From: an uncultured Clostridia bacterium
GTDB lineage: Bacteria; Bacillota; Clostridia; Oscillospirales; Ruminococcaceae
Direction: 5' to 3'
Length of the DNA stretch: 37,971 nucleotides
NCBI GenBank assembly: GCA_947166945.1
Contig: CAMVGH010000015.1
Coordinates: 1-37,971 of the forward strand
This document shows, piece by piece, positions 29,175 to 35,830 of the stretch. Positions within the stretch are counted from its first letter, which is position 1, and each line of letters opens with the position of its first letter. The notes beneath the pieces are model-generated. The model did no database searches. It worked only from the letters and a program-made list of their open reading frames with translations, and had not been told where the DNA came from. Both the position numbers and the translations under genes were made by a program.

Positions 29175-29709
29175 GATCAAGGTGGCCGCTGGGATCGCCT
29201 CCGCCGTCATGCTGATGGGGAGCGCATACACCTTCTTCAACATGCCGGTCGCCGCCGAAGAGCCGGAGACGGCATACGCCGAATGCCTCGGCAGAGTGAG
29301 AACGGTCGATGAGATCGCCGAGATAAACGCTCTCGCCAAAATGCTCTGGGGCGAGGCGCGGGGCGTGAAGTCCACGACGGAAAAAGCCGCCTGCGTGTGG
29401 GTAGTGCTCAACCGCGTGGATGACGACCGATGGCCGGACAACGTCATAGACGTGCTCGAACAGCCGTATCAGTTCGGCGGATATTCGTATAAATTCCCTG
29501 TCGATGATTGGGCGAGAGTACTTGCCGCAGATGTGTATGACAGATGGACAGACGAGCGGGAGACCGGGCAGGACAGCGGAAGAGTGATACCGAGCGACTA
29601 TTACTATTGGAGAGGATCGCGGGACGGGCACAATTATTTCCGGCAGGAGTTTGACGATTACAGTAAGGAGACCTACACCTTCGGGGAGGGGACGCCGTAT
29701 GAAGATTAA
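29167..29709 (+). CDS. SleB/CwlJ-type cell wall hydrolase, secreted
   Basis: 180 residues. An N-terminal hydrophobic segment (IKVAAGIASAVMLMGSAYTFF) acts as a signal or anchor; then comes the hydrolase_2 fold: LAKMLWGEARGVKSTTEKAA with the catalytic Glu, VWVVLNRVDD, a YQFGGY loop and an aromatic end. This family cuts peptidoglycan in spore germination. A second wall enzyme far from the lysis genes, in the early region and exported, may act on the host surface or superinfecting phage. The start could be ATG 29161 or 29167; I use the latter. Confidence 0.8.
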   Translation: MDKIKVAAGIASAVMLMGSAYTFFNMPVAAEEPETAYAECLGRVRTVDEIAEINALAKMLWGEARGVKSTTEKAACVWVVLNRVDDDRWPDNVIDVLEQPYQFGGYSYKFPVDDWARVLAADVYDRWTDERETGQDSGRVIPSDYYYWRGSRDGHNYFRQEFDDYSKETYTFGEGTPYED

Positions 29710-29914
29710 CAACTGTCACGGGTGCAAATGGCTCGACGAAGCGCGGACGAGCGCGAGCGGGAAGAAGCTGCTCCCCGGCGAAGGCTACTGCTCGATGGTC
29801 GTGAGAAGCGTAACATACAAGCCCGGCGACTGCATCAGAACGGAAAAAGATCGCCCCTGTGAGTATTACAAAGCGGGGCGATATGAAACAAGATTCGAGG
29901 ATGAAGCCTTATGA
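29699..29914 (+). CDS. Small cysteine-rich protein
   Basis: 71 residues with CHGCKWLD near the start, GYCSMVV and GDCIRTEKDRPCEYY, five or six Cys that could bind one or two zinc ions. A common small phage protein class of unknown role. It overlaps the hydrolase end by 11 bp and the next gene by 4 bp. Confidence 0.65.
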   Translation: MKINNCHGCKWLDEARTSASGKKLLPGEGYCSMVVRSVTYKPGDCIRTEKDRPCEYYKAGRYETRFEDEAL

Positions 29915-30279
29915 AGATTAAGGTCATGATCAAAGAGCCGTACAGAGCTCCATATGAAGCTGAGATCGAGAACGAGCTTGCGGAGTTTCAGCGGATCGTC
30001 GGCGGATATATAGAGACGGTTCCGTGTCCGGGAGCGTCGGGAGTCAAGATTATCTGCAATGAAGAGGGAAAGATAAAGGGGCTTGCCCCGAATCTTTCCA
30101 TCGCGCCGGATGTCATCGTCGGGACGGTGATCGTTGTCGGAACGGTGATCATGTACGGCGATGACGGCGAAGAATTCGTCTCGCTGACTGAAAAACAAAA
30201 AAATGCCGCATGGATGGCGCTGGCGGTCAGATCGATTCACGAGCCTGAGACGATACTGGGAGTGTTCGGACTATGCTGA
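29911..30279 (+). CDS. DUF3846-like protein
   Basis: 122 residues with the DUF3846 pattern: NELAEFQRIVGGYIETVP, ICNEEGKIKGLAPNLSIA, TVIVVGTVIMYGDDGEEFVS and a SLTEKQ end. The domain is frequent in phages and mobile elements of Firmicutes; function unknown. Coupled on both sides by short overlaps. Confidence 0.75.
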   Translation: MKIKVMIKEPYRAPYEAEIENELAEFQRIVGGYIETVPCPGASGVKIICNEEGKIKGLAPNLSIAPDVIVGTVIVVGTVIMYGDDGEEFVSLTEKQKNAAWMALAVRSIHEPETILGVFGLC

Positions 30280-30611
30280 ATACCCGAAACAGAAATCGCC
30301 CGAAGGTCGTGGTTGACGAGCGAGCGGGATTTATAGAAGTGCCGACTGATATTGAAGTGGTATTCATACCGAAGGAGACCAAAATGGACGGAGACGGAAT
30401 GAGCATGGCAAAAGCCGAGTGTGAGAGACAGCTTATGGCGGAAGCCGATGAGCGGGAGAAGAGAGAGACGCTGACGGCGGATGAAATTTGCATGGCTATG
30501 ACCGCCGTCATGGGCGCGAAGATCAAGGCCGAGAACATGGGCGATTATGCCAGCGCCGCGAAATATCAGCTTATCTTCGACAAGCTTTTCCACATCCCCG
30601 CGTCGGCGTAA
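30273..30611 (+). CDS. Early hypothetical protein with a strong internal start
   Basis: 112 residues. ATG 30273 overlaps the previous gene, but a stereotyped site GAAGGAGACCAAA precedes an in-frame ATG at 30384, which would give a 75-residue form beginning MDGDGMSMAKAECER. The C-terminal part (ADEICMAMTAVMGAKIKAEN, YASAAKYQLIFDKLFHI) is helical. Both forms may be made. No family recognised. Confidence 0.6.
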   Translation: MLNTRNRNRPKVVVDERAGFIEVPTDIEVVFIPKETKMDGDGMSMAKAECERQLMAEADEREKRETLTADEICMAMTAVMGAKIKAENMGDYASAAKYQLIFDKLFHIPASA

Positions 30612-30613
30612 CG

Positions 30614-30703
30614 ACAAAAACGCTCCCCGGAGACCAATCCGGGGAGCAAAAGGAGACCAAATCCGGACACACATCAAAAGAGAGATGAGCAATCGGATAA
30701 GGC
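30614..30703 (-). ncRNA. Predicted ~90-nt antisense small RNA complementary to the early ribosome site motif
   Basis: A perfect - strand promoter (30710-30738) should start an RNA near 30703. It would end at a 10-bp hairpin (arms 30622-30631 and 30638-30647) followed by UUUUU on the - strand. It contains UUUGGUCUCCUUUU and, at the hairpin loop, AUUGGUCUCC, both complementary to the GGAGACCAA ribosome sites of many early genes. There is no open frame of note. Existence and action are inferred. Confidence 0.5.
30622..30664 (+). promoter_or_regulatory. Hairpin plus orphan ribosome site with no start codon
   Basis: On the + strand, GCTCCCCGG, an 8-nt loop AGACCAAT and CCGGGGAGC are followed by AAAAGGAGACCAAATCC. 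The arrangement copies the leaders of other early genes, but the next ATG is about 30 nt away and no gene begins here. Confidence 0.6.
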
Positions 30704-30709
30704 AAGTAT

Positions 30710-30738
30710 ATTATAGCATAGGATTGACGTTTTGTCAA
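30710..30738 (-). promoter_or_regulatory. Consensus antisense promoter
   Basis: Reading the - strand: TTGACA (30738-30733), 17 bp, TATAAT (30715-30710), with TG one base before the -10. The -35 is part of a palindrome, TTGAC-5-GTCAA, a likely operator. No - strand gene lies downstream. Confidence 0.8.
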
Positions 30739-30757
30739 GAGGAAAGGAGACCAAAAC

Positions 30758-30946
30758 GTGACACAACAGCATTTATTACGCAGCCACTACAACTGGGTAG
30801 AGCTTGACCCGAAGATTGTGAAGCGCCGGCGAAAAGGCTTTACACTAAAGCAAATCGCCGAGAAGCTAAATATCAACTATAACGGGCTTATGACGCATTT
30901 GTATAACAGCAGGGCGAAATCGGGGGGGGGTACAGCCTGTGAGTGA
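30758..30946 (+). CDS. Small HTH protein, GTG start
   Basis: 62 residues from GTG after GAAAGGAGACCAAA: ELDPKIVKRRRKGFTLKQIA, EKLNINYNGLMTHLYN, a classical helix-turn-helix. A run of eight G at 30922-30929 lies near the 3' end. The stop overlaps the next gene's start. Probably a small regulator or a DNA-binding partner of the recombination genes. Confidence 0.7.
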   Translation: MTQQHLLRSHYNWVELDPKIVKRRRKGFTLKQIAEKLNINYNGLMTHLYNSRAKSGGGTACE

Positions 30947-31484
30947 GGAGAAGAAAGAGATCGTCGCCGAGACGGTCGCCCCGGCAAGGAAGGTTAAAAA
31001 GCCGACGCTGAAAACGACGGCTGACGAGCTTATCGCCCTTGCGCAAGCGATCGAAGTCGATCTCGAAACAGGCGAGGTCTACGGCATGGTCGAGCTTGAG
31101 GCGGCGAACGCCGCTTTTGAGGAAAAAGCCGAAGCGGTAGCCGTGGCGATCAGGCTCGCCGAGGGATTTATCGAGACACAACAGCAGTTTGAGCGGGACA
31201 TCGCGGCAAGAAGACGAGCCGGGGAAAAGAAGGTCAAATGGCTGCGAGAATATCTCAAAAACAACATGGAGAGCGTCGGCAAAGACAAGATCGAGACCGT
31301 CGCGGCGAAGATAACGCTGAAAGACACCGAAGCCGTTGAGGTGACGGACGAGCAGCTCGTCCCGATGGAATATAAAAAAATCAAATGGGAAGTCTCGAAG
31401 ACGGCGATCCGCGACGCGATCAACAAAGGCGAGACCGTCGACGGGGCGAGGATGGTTACACACAGGAGCGTGATAATCAAATAA
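30939..31484 (+). CDS. Siphovirus Gp157 family protein
   Basis: 181 residues with the family order: LKTTADELIALAQAIEVDLE, a long coiled-coil with VAVAIRLAEGFIETQQQFER and KKVKWLREYLKNNME, and the strand-rich end KITLKDTEAVEVTDEQLVP. Gp157 of a Streptococcus phage was linked to resistance; it commonly travels with recombination genes. GTG start, overlapping the previous stop. Confidence 0.8.
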   Translation: MSEEKKEIVAETVAPARKVKKPTLKTTADELIALAQAIEVDLETGEVYGMVELEAANAAFEEKAEAVAVAIRLAEGFIETQQQFERDIAARRRAGEKKVKWLREYLKNNMESVGKDKIETVAAKITLKDTEAVEVTDEQLVPMEYKKIKWEVSKTAIRDAINKGETVDGARMVTHRSVIIK

Positions 31485-31678
31485 TGCGTGATTCCCCATG
31501 CCACGGATGCGCTCTCCGTCACCTCGGCTGTCATGCCAAATGCCCGGATTACAAGGCATACGCAGACGAGCGTGAGGCGGCGAGGGCGCGCCGGGCGTTG
31601 GAAAATGTATGGAATCCCGAAGCATACACTCATATGCTCCGGGAAAAGCGAAAGAAGGGTCGGAAAGATGACAATTAA
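31484..31678 (+). CDS. Small cysteine-rich protein
   Basis: 64 residues: DSPCHGCALRHLGCHAKCPD gives four Cys and two His that can bind zinc, followed by a basic helix (YADEREAARARRALENV) and a Lys-rich tail. The common small C..C...C...C phage protein beside Gp157 and recombinase genes; function unknown. It overlaps both neighbours. Confidence 0.7.
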   Translation: MRDSPCHGCALRHLGCHAKCPDYKAYADEREAARARRALENVWNPEAYTHMLREKRKKGRKDDN

Positions 31679-31862
31679 CGAACTGTCGAGCGCTTTCAAG
31701 GCGCAGTCATGGGTGATATACGACGGCAAACGATGCTTTTTGCAGGGTGTGCTCTCGCAATGGATCAACGGCAGGATCAAGACGTCGGCAATCATAGAAG
31801 ACCCGACAACGGAATCGAGAACAATATATCAGGTCAAGCCGGAAGATATCCGACCGGCGTGA
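31668..31862 (+). CDS. Small hypothetical protein
   Basis: 64 residues, beta-rich: MTINELSSAFKAQSWVIYDG, QWINGRIKTSAIIEDP and YQVKPEDIRPA. SH3-like strand order is possible but not certain. It overlaps the previous gene by 11 bp and precedes the annealing protein gene by 14 bp. Confidence 0.6.
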   Translation: MTINELSSAFKAQSWVIYDGKRCFLQGVLSQWINGRIKTSAIIEDPTTESRTIYQVKPEDIRPA

Positions 31863-31876
31863 AAGGAGATCAAATC

Positions 31877-32773
31877 ATGGATAACACAGCTATCGCGAAC
31901 TACAACAACAGCGTCGTGCCGAGCACGCTGACGACCTATGATGTTTTTACAAATCCGAACGTGTATAAAACCTGCGAGTTTCTCGCTCAGTCAAATTTTG
32001 TCCCGGACTCCTACAGAGGAAAGCCGCAGGACGTAATGGCGGCGCTATCAATCAGTATAACTCACCATATGGACGCCTTTACGGTGATGCAGAATCTCCA
32101 GATGGTCAAAGGTAATGCTCGCTGGAAGTCGGACTACACTATTGGAGCTATAAATTCGAGCGGACTGTATGTGGGCAATCTCAAATTTGAGATTAAGCAC
32201 AACGACGCCGGAGAAGCCGTCGAATGCACGGCTTGGGCAATCGAAAAGGCAACAGGCGAAAAGGTCTTCGGAAGCCCGATAACGTGGGATATGGTCGTAA
32301 ACGAGGGGTGGAACAAGGACAGCACGACAAAATCGGGCTATGTGCAGAAATCAAAATGGAACACCATGCGCGAACAGATGTTCCGTTATCGCGCCGCCGT
32401 ATTCTTTGCTCGGACGAATTGCCCGGAGGTGCTTATGGGATATTATACGGCAGACGAGGGCGACGATATTGCGGCAAATCAGGAATTGCAGTATGAGGAC
32501 AAGACCGCTCCGGCTCCAGCTCCGGCAGAACCCGAACAGCCGAGACAGCCGTCGCCGAAGATGCGGCTTTGGAATGCCGTCCTTGAGCAGGTCGAGGGCG
32601 ACGAGGCGAAGGCTGCGGATATATGCAAGGCGGTCGTCGGCGGTCAGACCGTCACCGAGGATAATATCGGCGGGATGATCATTGAGGCATCCAAAATGAT
32701 CACCGAGTCGGCGAGCAAGAGCGAGACCGAGCCGGAGGAAGTGCCGGAACATCTGAGTGAGGAACCGTATTGA
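31877..32773 (+). CDS. RecT/Bet-like single-strand annealing protein
   Basis: 298 residues. The core reads ISITHHMDAFTVMQNLQMVK, ARWKSDYTIGAINSSGLYVG, WAIEKATGEKVFGSPITWDM and NTMREQMFRYRAAVFFART, a RecT-superfamily pattern (surface Trp/Lys, then MLRYRA-like helix). The C-terminal 80 residues are Pro/Glu rich and acidic, as in proteins that bind partners such as SSB. I choose ATG 31877 after GAAAGGAGATCAAATC. No exonuclease partner is seen; the VRR-NUC and SSB genes lie nearby. Confidence 0.75.
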   Translation: MDNTAIANYNNSVVPSTLTTYDVFTNPNVYKTCEFLAQSNFVPDSYRGKPQDVMAALSISITHHMDAFTVMQNLQMVKGNARWKSDYTIGAINSSGLYVGNLKFEIKHNDAGEAVECTAWAIEKATGEKVFGSPITWDMVVNEGWNKDSTTKSGYVQKSKWNTMREQMFRYRAAVFFARTNCPEVLMGYYTADEGDDIAANQELQYEDKTAPAPAPAEPEQPRQPSPKMRLWNAVLEQVEGDEAKAADICKAVVGGQTVTEDNIGGMIIEASKMITESASKSETEPEEVPEHLSEEPY

Positions 32774-32777
32774 GAAC

Positions 32778-32796
32778 AGGGGAGGAAATCTCCCCT
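32778..32796 (+). promoter_or_regulatory. Intercistronic hairpin after annealing protein gene
   Basis: AGGGGAG, GAAAT, CTCCCCT: a 7-bp stem between the annealing protein gene and the DUF5662-like gene. It has no T tract. Confidence 0.55.
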
Positions 32797-32811
32797 TAAG
32801 GGAAAATTATT

Positions 32812-33366
32812 ATGGGTGCAAGATGGAAACATTTCAAGACCGTCTGGAAACACAAGGCCATAGTATATCGCGAGTGTAAGGCCTGCGGAATTAGATGGCA
32901 GGGTATAATCCATGATATGTCTAAATTCAGCATAGAGGAGTTCTCAGCGTCGGCTCGATATTTCCAAGGCAATAAATCCCCGATAGAAGCGCAGAAAGCA
33001 AAGGAGGGGTATTCCGTGGCATGGCTCCATCACAAGGGGCGTAACAAGCATCATTGGGAATGGTGGACAGACTTTGATGAGAACGGTGAAATCATTGCCT
33101 ACAAGATTCCTTCCAATTACGTTGTTGAGATGATCTGCGACTGGATCGGTGCGGGAATGGTATACGGCGGTGATAAATGGACACAGGCCGAACCGCTGAA
33201 TTATTACAACAAAGTAAGGGCGGGACGTCACTTTCATCCTGAGACGGAAAGACTTCTCGTGACATTGCTTAAAACAATCAATGATGAAGGATTGGAAAAG
33301 TATCATAAAGTCTGTAGAGACAGATATCCGCTTTTAACTGATTATGATGGAATCTATATACCATAA
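32812..33366 (+). CDS. DUF5662-like protein
   Basis: 184 residues: RWKHFKTVWKHKAIVYRECK, GIIHDMSKFSIEEFSASARY, AWLHHKGRNKHHWEWWTDF, with many His (HDMSK, HH, HH) suggesting a metal site like that of HD-type hydrolases. The domain is widespread in phages; an HD-like nucleotidase or hydrolase role is possible but unproven. Codon use is AT-richer than the neighbours, suggesting separate origin. The ribosome site is a plain AAGGG. Confidence 0.75.
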   Translation: MGARWKHFKTVWKHKAIVYRECKACGIRWQGIIHDMSKFSIEEFSASARYFQGNKSPIEAQKAKEGYSVAWLHHKGRNKHHWEWWTDFDENGEIIAYKIPSNYVVEMICDWIGAGMVYGGDKWTQAEPLNYYNKVRAGRHFHPETERLLVTLLKTINDEGLEKYHKVCRDRYPLLTDYDGIYIP

Positions 33367-33388
33367 AGGAGAATTAAGGAGAGAGGAC

Positions 33389-34192
33389 ATGGCGAACGAA
33401 TCTTTCGCGTTTTTGGCGCTGTACATGGAAGACGCCGAGGACATGACGGCGGAGGAAAGGGGAGAGTACCTTGAGGCTGTTATCAACTACGGCTTATACG
33501 GAACTGAGGCAGAGCACGAATCCGCTGCTGTAAGGATAGCGTTCCGCCACGCGAAGAAATTGATAGACGGCGCGAACGCGAAAAAAGAGGCAAACAAAGA
33601 GAACGGCGCTAAAGGTGGTAGACCAAAAACCGAGGCAAAACCCAACCATAACCCAACCATAACCCAACAGAAACCCAACCATAACCCAAGCGAAACCATA
33701 AAGGTAAGTATAAATGATAATATAAGTGTAAGTGATAATATTAATAATAATAATAATATTAATAATAATACTCTCTCTCTCTCTCCTACCTCTCCCTCTC
33801 AACGTATCATCGCCGGGGGAAAGGCGAGGGAGAGAGAGAGAGATAAGAGCGATTTTGATTTATTTTGGGACGCGTACCCACGGAAGGACGGGCTGAGCGC
33901 CGCGTCGGACGCATGGATAAGCGCCGTAGAAGCGGGGGATATCAAATATGGCGACGGAGCTATGATCGCCGAGGCTGTCGAGCGGGCGAAGACGTCACGA
34001 CAATGGACACAGGATGGCGGGAGGTACATCCCTATGCCAGCGAGATACATAGCCGAAAGGCGATGGACGGATCAGGGAACGACCTTGCCGGACACGGCGA
34101 AGGAATCATCGTTTGACACGTCCGCCTTCTTCGCGGCGGCTGTTGAGGCAAGCGAGGCGCAGATGAAAGCCATGGCGGGAGGCGGCGGATGA
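33389..34192 (+). CDS. Replication initiator-like protein (DUF6291 N-terminus), containing the candidate origin
   Basis: 267 residues. N-terminal domain ESFAFLALYMEDAEDMTAEE ... GRPKTEA is of DUF6291 type. The linker (residues ~85-140) is low complexity, Asn, Pro and Ser rich. The C-terminal domain FDLFWDAYPRKDGLSAASDA ... YIPMPARYIAERRW is the end seen in phage replication proteins. The linker DNA holds five 11-bp repeats and an AT-rich tract, like lambda O with its iterons. I choose ATG 33389 after GAGAGG. No helicase loader or DnaB gene follows, so host helicase is probably used. Confidence 0.75.
   Translation: MANESFAFLALYMEDAEDMTAEERGEYLEAVINYGLYGTEAEHESAAVRIAFRHAKKLIDGANAKKEANKENGAKGGRPKTEAKPNHNPTITQQKPNHNPSETIKVSINDNISVSDNINNNNNINNNTLSLSPTSPSQRIIAGGKARERERDKSDFDLFWDAYPRKDGLSAASDAWISAVEAGDIKYGDGAMIAEAVERAKTSRQWTQDGGRYIPMPARYIAERRWTDQGTTLPDTAKESSFDTSAFFAAAVEASEAQMKAMAGGGG
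33641..33770. repeat. Candidate replication origin: five 11-bp iterons plus AT-rich tract
   Basis: CCCAACCATAA repeats in perfect tandem register at 33641, 33652, 33663 (CCCAACAGAAA), 33674 and 33685 (CCCAAGCGAAA). The 11-bp period is not a multiple of three, so it is a DNA-level, not a protein-level, repeat. It is followed at about 33700-33770 by nearly pure A/T sequence with many AATAAT units, suited to strand opening. Confidence 0.75.
33771..33843. repeat. (CT)n and (GA)n inverted pair beside the candidate origin
   Basis: A CT run begins at 33771 and a GA run lies at about 33828-33841, with about 45 bp between. The runs are complementary and could fold back into a stem of about 13 bp. Both lie in the initiator gene directly after the AT-rich tract. 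Confidence 0.6.
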
Positions 34193-34347
34193 GGCGTGAC
34201 GATTATGAGCGGCTGATAAAAGCCATTGCCAGCCTCGAAAGAGAGATCGACGATCTGATCGAGGCGGTCAATGCGCTAACCGTTGTCATGGCGAAGACGA
34301 GAGAGGACGAAAGGAAAGGAGATCAGGATGACAAGCAAGGAGTATGA
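34189..34347 (+). CDS. Small coiled-coil protein
   Basis: 52 residues: a single helix (YERLIKAIASLEREIDDLIE, AVNALTVVMAKTRED) with a charged tail. It overlaps the initiator stop (ATGA) and the next gene by 20 bp, so it is translationally coupled. Function unknown. Confidence 0.6.
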   Translation: MRRDDYERLIKAIASLEREIDDLIEAVNALTVVMAKTREDERKGDQDDKQGV

Positions 34348-34846
34348 GCAGAGGCTGGAAGCGTTGGAGCGGGAAATAGCCGCACTGAAGCGGGAAAACG
34401 TGGAGGACGGAGCGACGCCGAAGCCTCCGCACCCGAGATGGAAGCCCGTTTTCAATGAAACGTATTACCTAATCAGCAGGGATGCAAGCATTTTGTCTTT
34501 TAATTGGGATTGCGGCAGCATCGATACTGGCTTATTTGCAGCCGCGAATGTGTATAAATCGGAAGACGACGCTAAGTTCGCCGCTGAGCGCTGGAAAGTT
34601 CTCGCTGAGATACGGGAATGGGCGGGAACATGGGACGATCTGTGGAAATTGAGCTGTGACGGCTATCGAGTGCAGGTAGTTAGGGATTTATTAAAAGACA
34701 TAACATACGGAGAAATGAGATTCGCAACACGGGAAGACGCCGAAAACTGTATCAAAGCCGTCGGCGAAGACAGGCTGAAAACATATTATTTCCGAATAAG
34801 AAATAACAAAATCCCCATGCCAGACTGCTGCTGCTGCTCTTACTGA
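34328..34846 (+). CDS. Coiled-coil protein with W-P..YY domain and CCCC tail
   Basis: 172 residues. N-terminal coiled-coil (KEYEQRLEALEREIAALKRE), a Pro linker, then RWKPVFNETYYLISRDASIL ... FAAANVYKSEDDAKFAAE, the small domain shared with the 28434 product. The end is four consecutive Cys followed by Ser-Tyr. I choose ATG 34328 after AAAGGAGATCAGG. Unknown function; the Cys cluster could bind metal or be acylated. Confidence 0.65.
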   Translation: MTSKEYEQRLEALEREIAALKRENVEDGATPKPPHPRWKPVFNETYYLISRDASILSFNWDCGSIDTGLFAAANVYKSEDDAKFAAERWKVLAEIREWAGTWDDLWKLSCDGYRVQVVRDLLKDITYGEMRFATREDAENCIKAVGEDRLKTYYFRIRNNKIPMPDCCCCSY

Positions 34847-34859
34847 GCCGGGATGATAA

Positions 34860-35309
34860 ATGAGTATGAAAGCGACACTAAAACCGCAGGACTTTAACCC
34901 ATCCGAGGACGCCGAACAGGAAGCCGTGATGGAATGGGCGGCGTGGTCGCCGCATCGAAAGGCTCTGAAATGGCTGCACCACACCCCCAACGGCGGACAC
35001 CGCTCAGGCGCTGAGGCGGCTAAATTTAAGCGTCTCGGCGTAAAACCGGGAGTGTCAGACCTCTTTCTGCCGCACCCAGTCAGACCATTCCACGGGCTGT
35101 GGATCGAAATGAAGCGGCGGCACGGCGGAGTATTATCAGACAGGCAGGCGGAGTTTCTGCGGGACATGGCGAATGAAGGCTATGCCACAGCCGTGGCGAA
35201 AGGCGCGGATGAGGCGAGAGAGATAATCGAGAAATATCTGGAAAGGGAGACCAAAGATGACGGAGATACGCAAGCGCTTGCTTACGGCGCAGAAAACGTG
35301 GATAAATGA
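34860..35309 (+). CDS. VRR-NUC domain nuclease
   Basis: 149 residues with the PD-(D/E)xK nuclease pattern of VRR-NUC: E20 in the helix EDAEQEAVMEW, GVKPGVSDLFLPHPVR with the catalytic Asp, and GLWIEMKRRHGG with ExK. Such phage enzymes act on branched or replication DNA. The last 53 bp overlap the next gene. A partner for the recombination and replication genes. Confidence 0.85.
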   Translation: MSMKATLKPQDFNPSEDAEQEAVMEWAAWSPHRKALKWLHHTPNGGHRSGAEAAKFKRLGVKPGVSDLFLPHPVRPFHGLWIEMKRRHGGVLSDRQAEFLRDMANEGYATAVAKGADEAREIIEKYLERETKDDGDTQALAYGAENVDK

Positions 35310-35499
35310 GATCATGAGAGAAACCGGCTCAGGAGTGGCTGAGATGGCGAAAGCCGCCGGAGTGACTAACTGCTCGCTCTACCAATGGCGGAGAGGATAC
35401 CGTGTGATACCGATGAAGCGGGCGATCACGATGTGCCATGAGCTTAACATCGATGCCATAAAATGGCTCAGACGGCTGATATGGGAGGCGCTGAGATGA
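35257..35499 (+). CDS. HTH regulator-like protein
   Basis: 80 residues, with AEMAKAAGVTNCSLYQWRRG as the helix-turn-helix and a basic C-terminal helix (DAIKWLRRLIWEAL). It starts after GAAAGGGAGACCAAAG inside the nuclease gene and overlaps the next gene by 4 bp. A possible control protein for late or replication genes. Confidence 0.65.
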   Translation: MTEIRKRLLTAQKTWINEIMRETGSGVAEMAKAAGVTNCSLYQWRRGYRVIPMKRAITMCHELNIDAIKWLRRLIWEALR

Positions 35500-35732
35500 T
35501 GGAGTGCGACACAACGGTTCTTGTCCTGCGCAAGGCCGGGAAGAAAATCAGGGAAATAGCCGAGATCACGGGACTGTCTTACAACGAGGTCAACTATCGC
35601 CTGTTGGTGCTCGCAAAAAACGGCATGATAGAGAGACGCCGGAAAAAGCTCGGTCGGATGGGACTGTCGCGTGAGGATTTCGCCGACGTGATCGCCGAGA
35701 CCGAGGACATGAGAGCGAGGGGCGAGATATGA
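35496..35732 (+). CDS. Winged-helix-like small protein
   Basis: 78 residues: VLVLRKAGKKIREIAEITGL, SYNEVNYRLLVLAKNGMIER forms a helix-turn-helix with a following wing. The tail is charged. GGGAGG lies before ATG 35496. Coupled to its neighbours by ATGA overlaps. Confidence 0.65.
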   Translation: MMECDTTVLVLRKAGKKIREIAEITGLSYNEVNYRLLVLAKNGMIERRRKKLGRMGLSREDFADVIAETEDMRARGEI

Positions 35733-35830
35733 GCGGGATCATGCTGTTCGCGCTCGGCGTCTTCGCCGGGTCGCTGTTGTGCCTTATCATCGTGGCGCTG
35801 GTCATGGGCGGAGGGGGTGATCCGTCATGA
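35729..35830 (+). CDS. 33-residue membrane protein, DUF3789-like
   Basis: One membrane span (MLFALGVFAGSLLCLIIVAL) and a short GGGGDPS tail. Tiny proteins of this kind (DUF3789) are common in Firmicutes phages; function unknown. Overlaps both neighbours by 4 bp. Confidence 0.7.
   Translation: MSGIMLFALGVFAGSLLCLIIVALVMGGGGDPS

Noticed and set aside
30639-30680. Gene starting at ATC just after the orphan ribosome site
   Set aside because: ATC is a very poor start; the open frame runs through a promoter and into the next gene with no recognisable product.
30922-30929. Run of eight G as a phase-variation switch
   Set aside because: Near the 3' end of a small gene; changing its length would only alter the last few residues, and there is no read evidence of variation.
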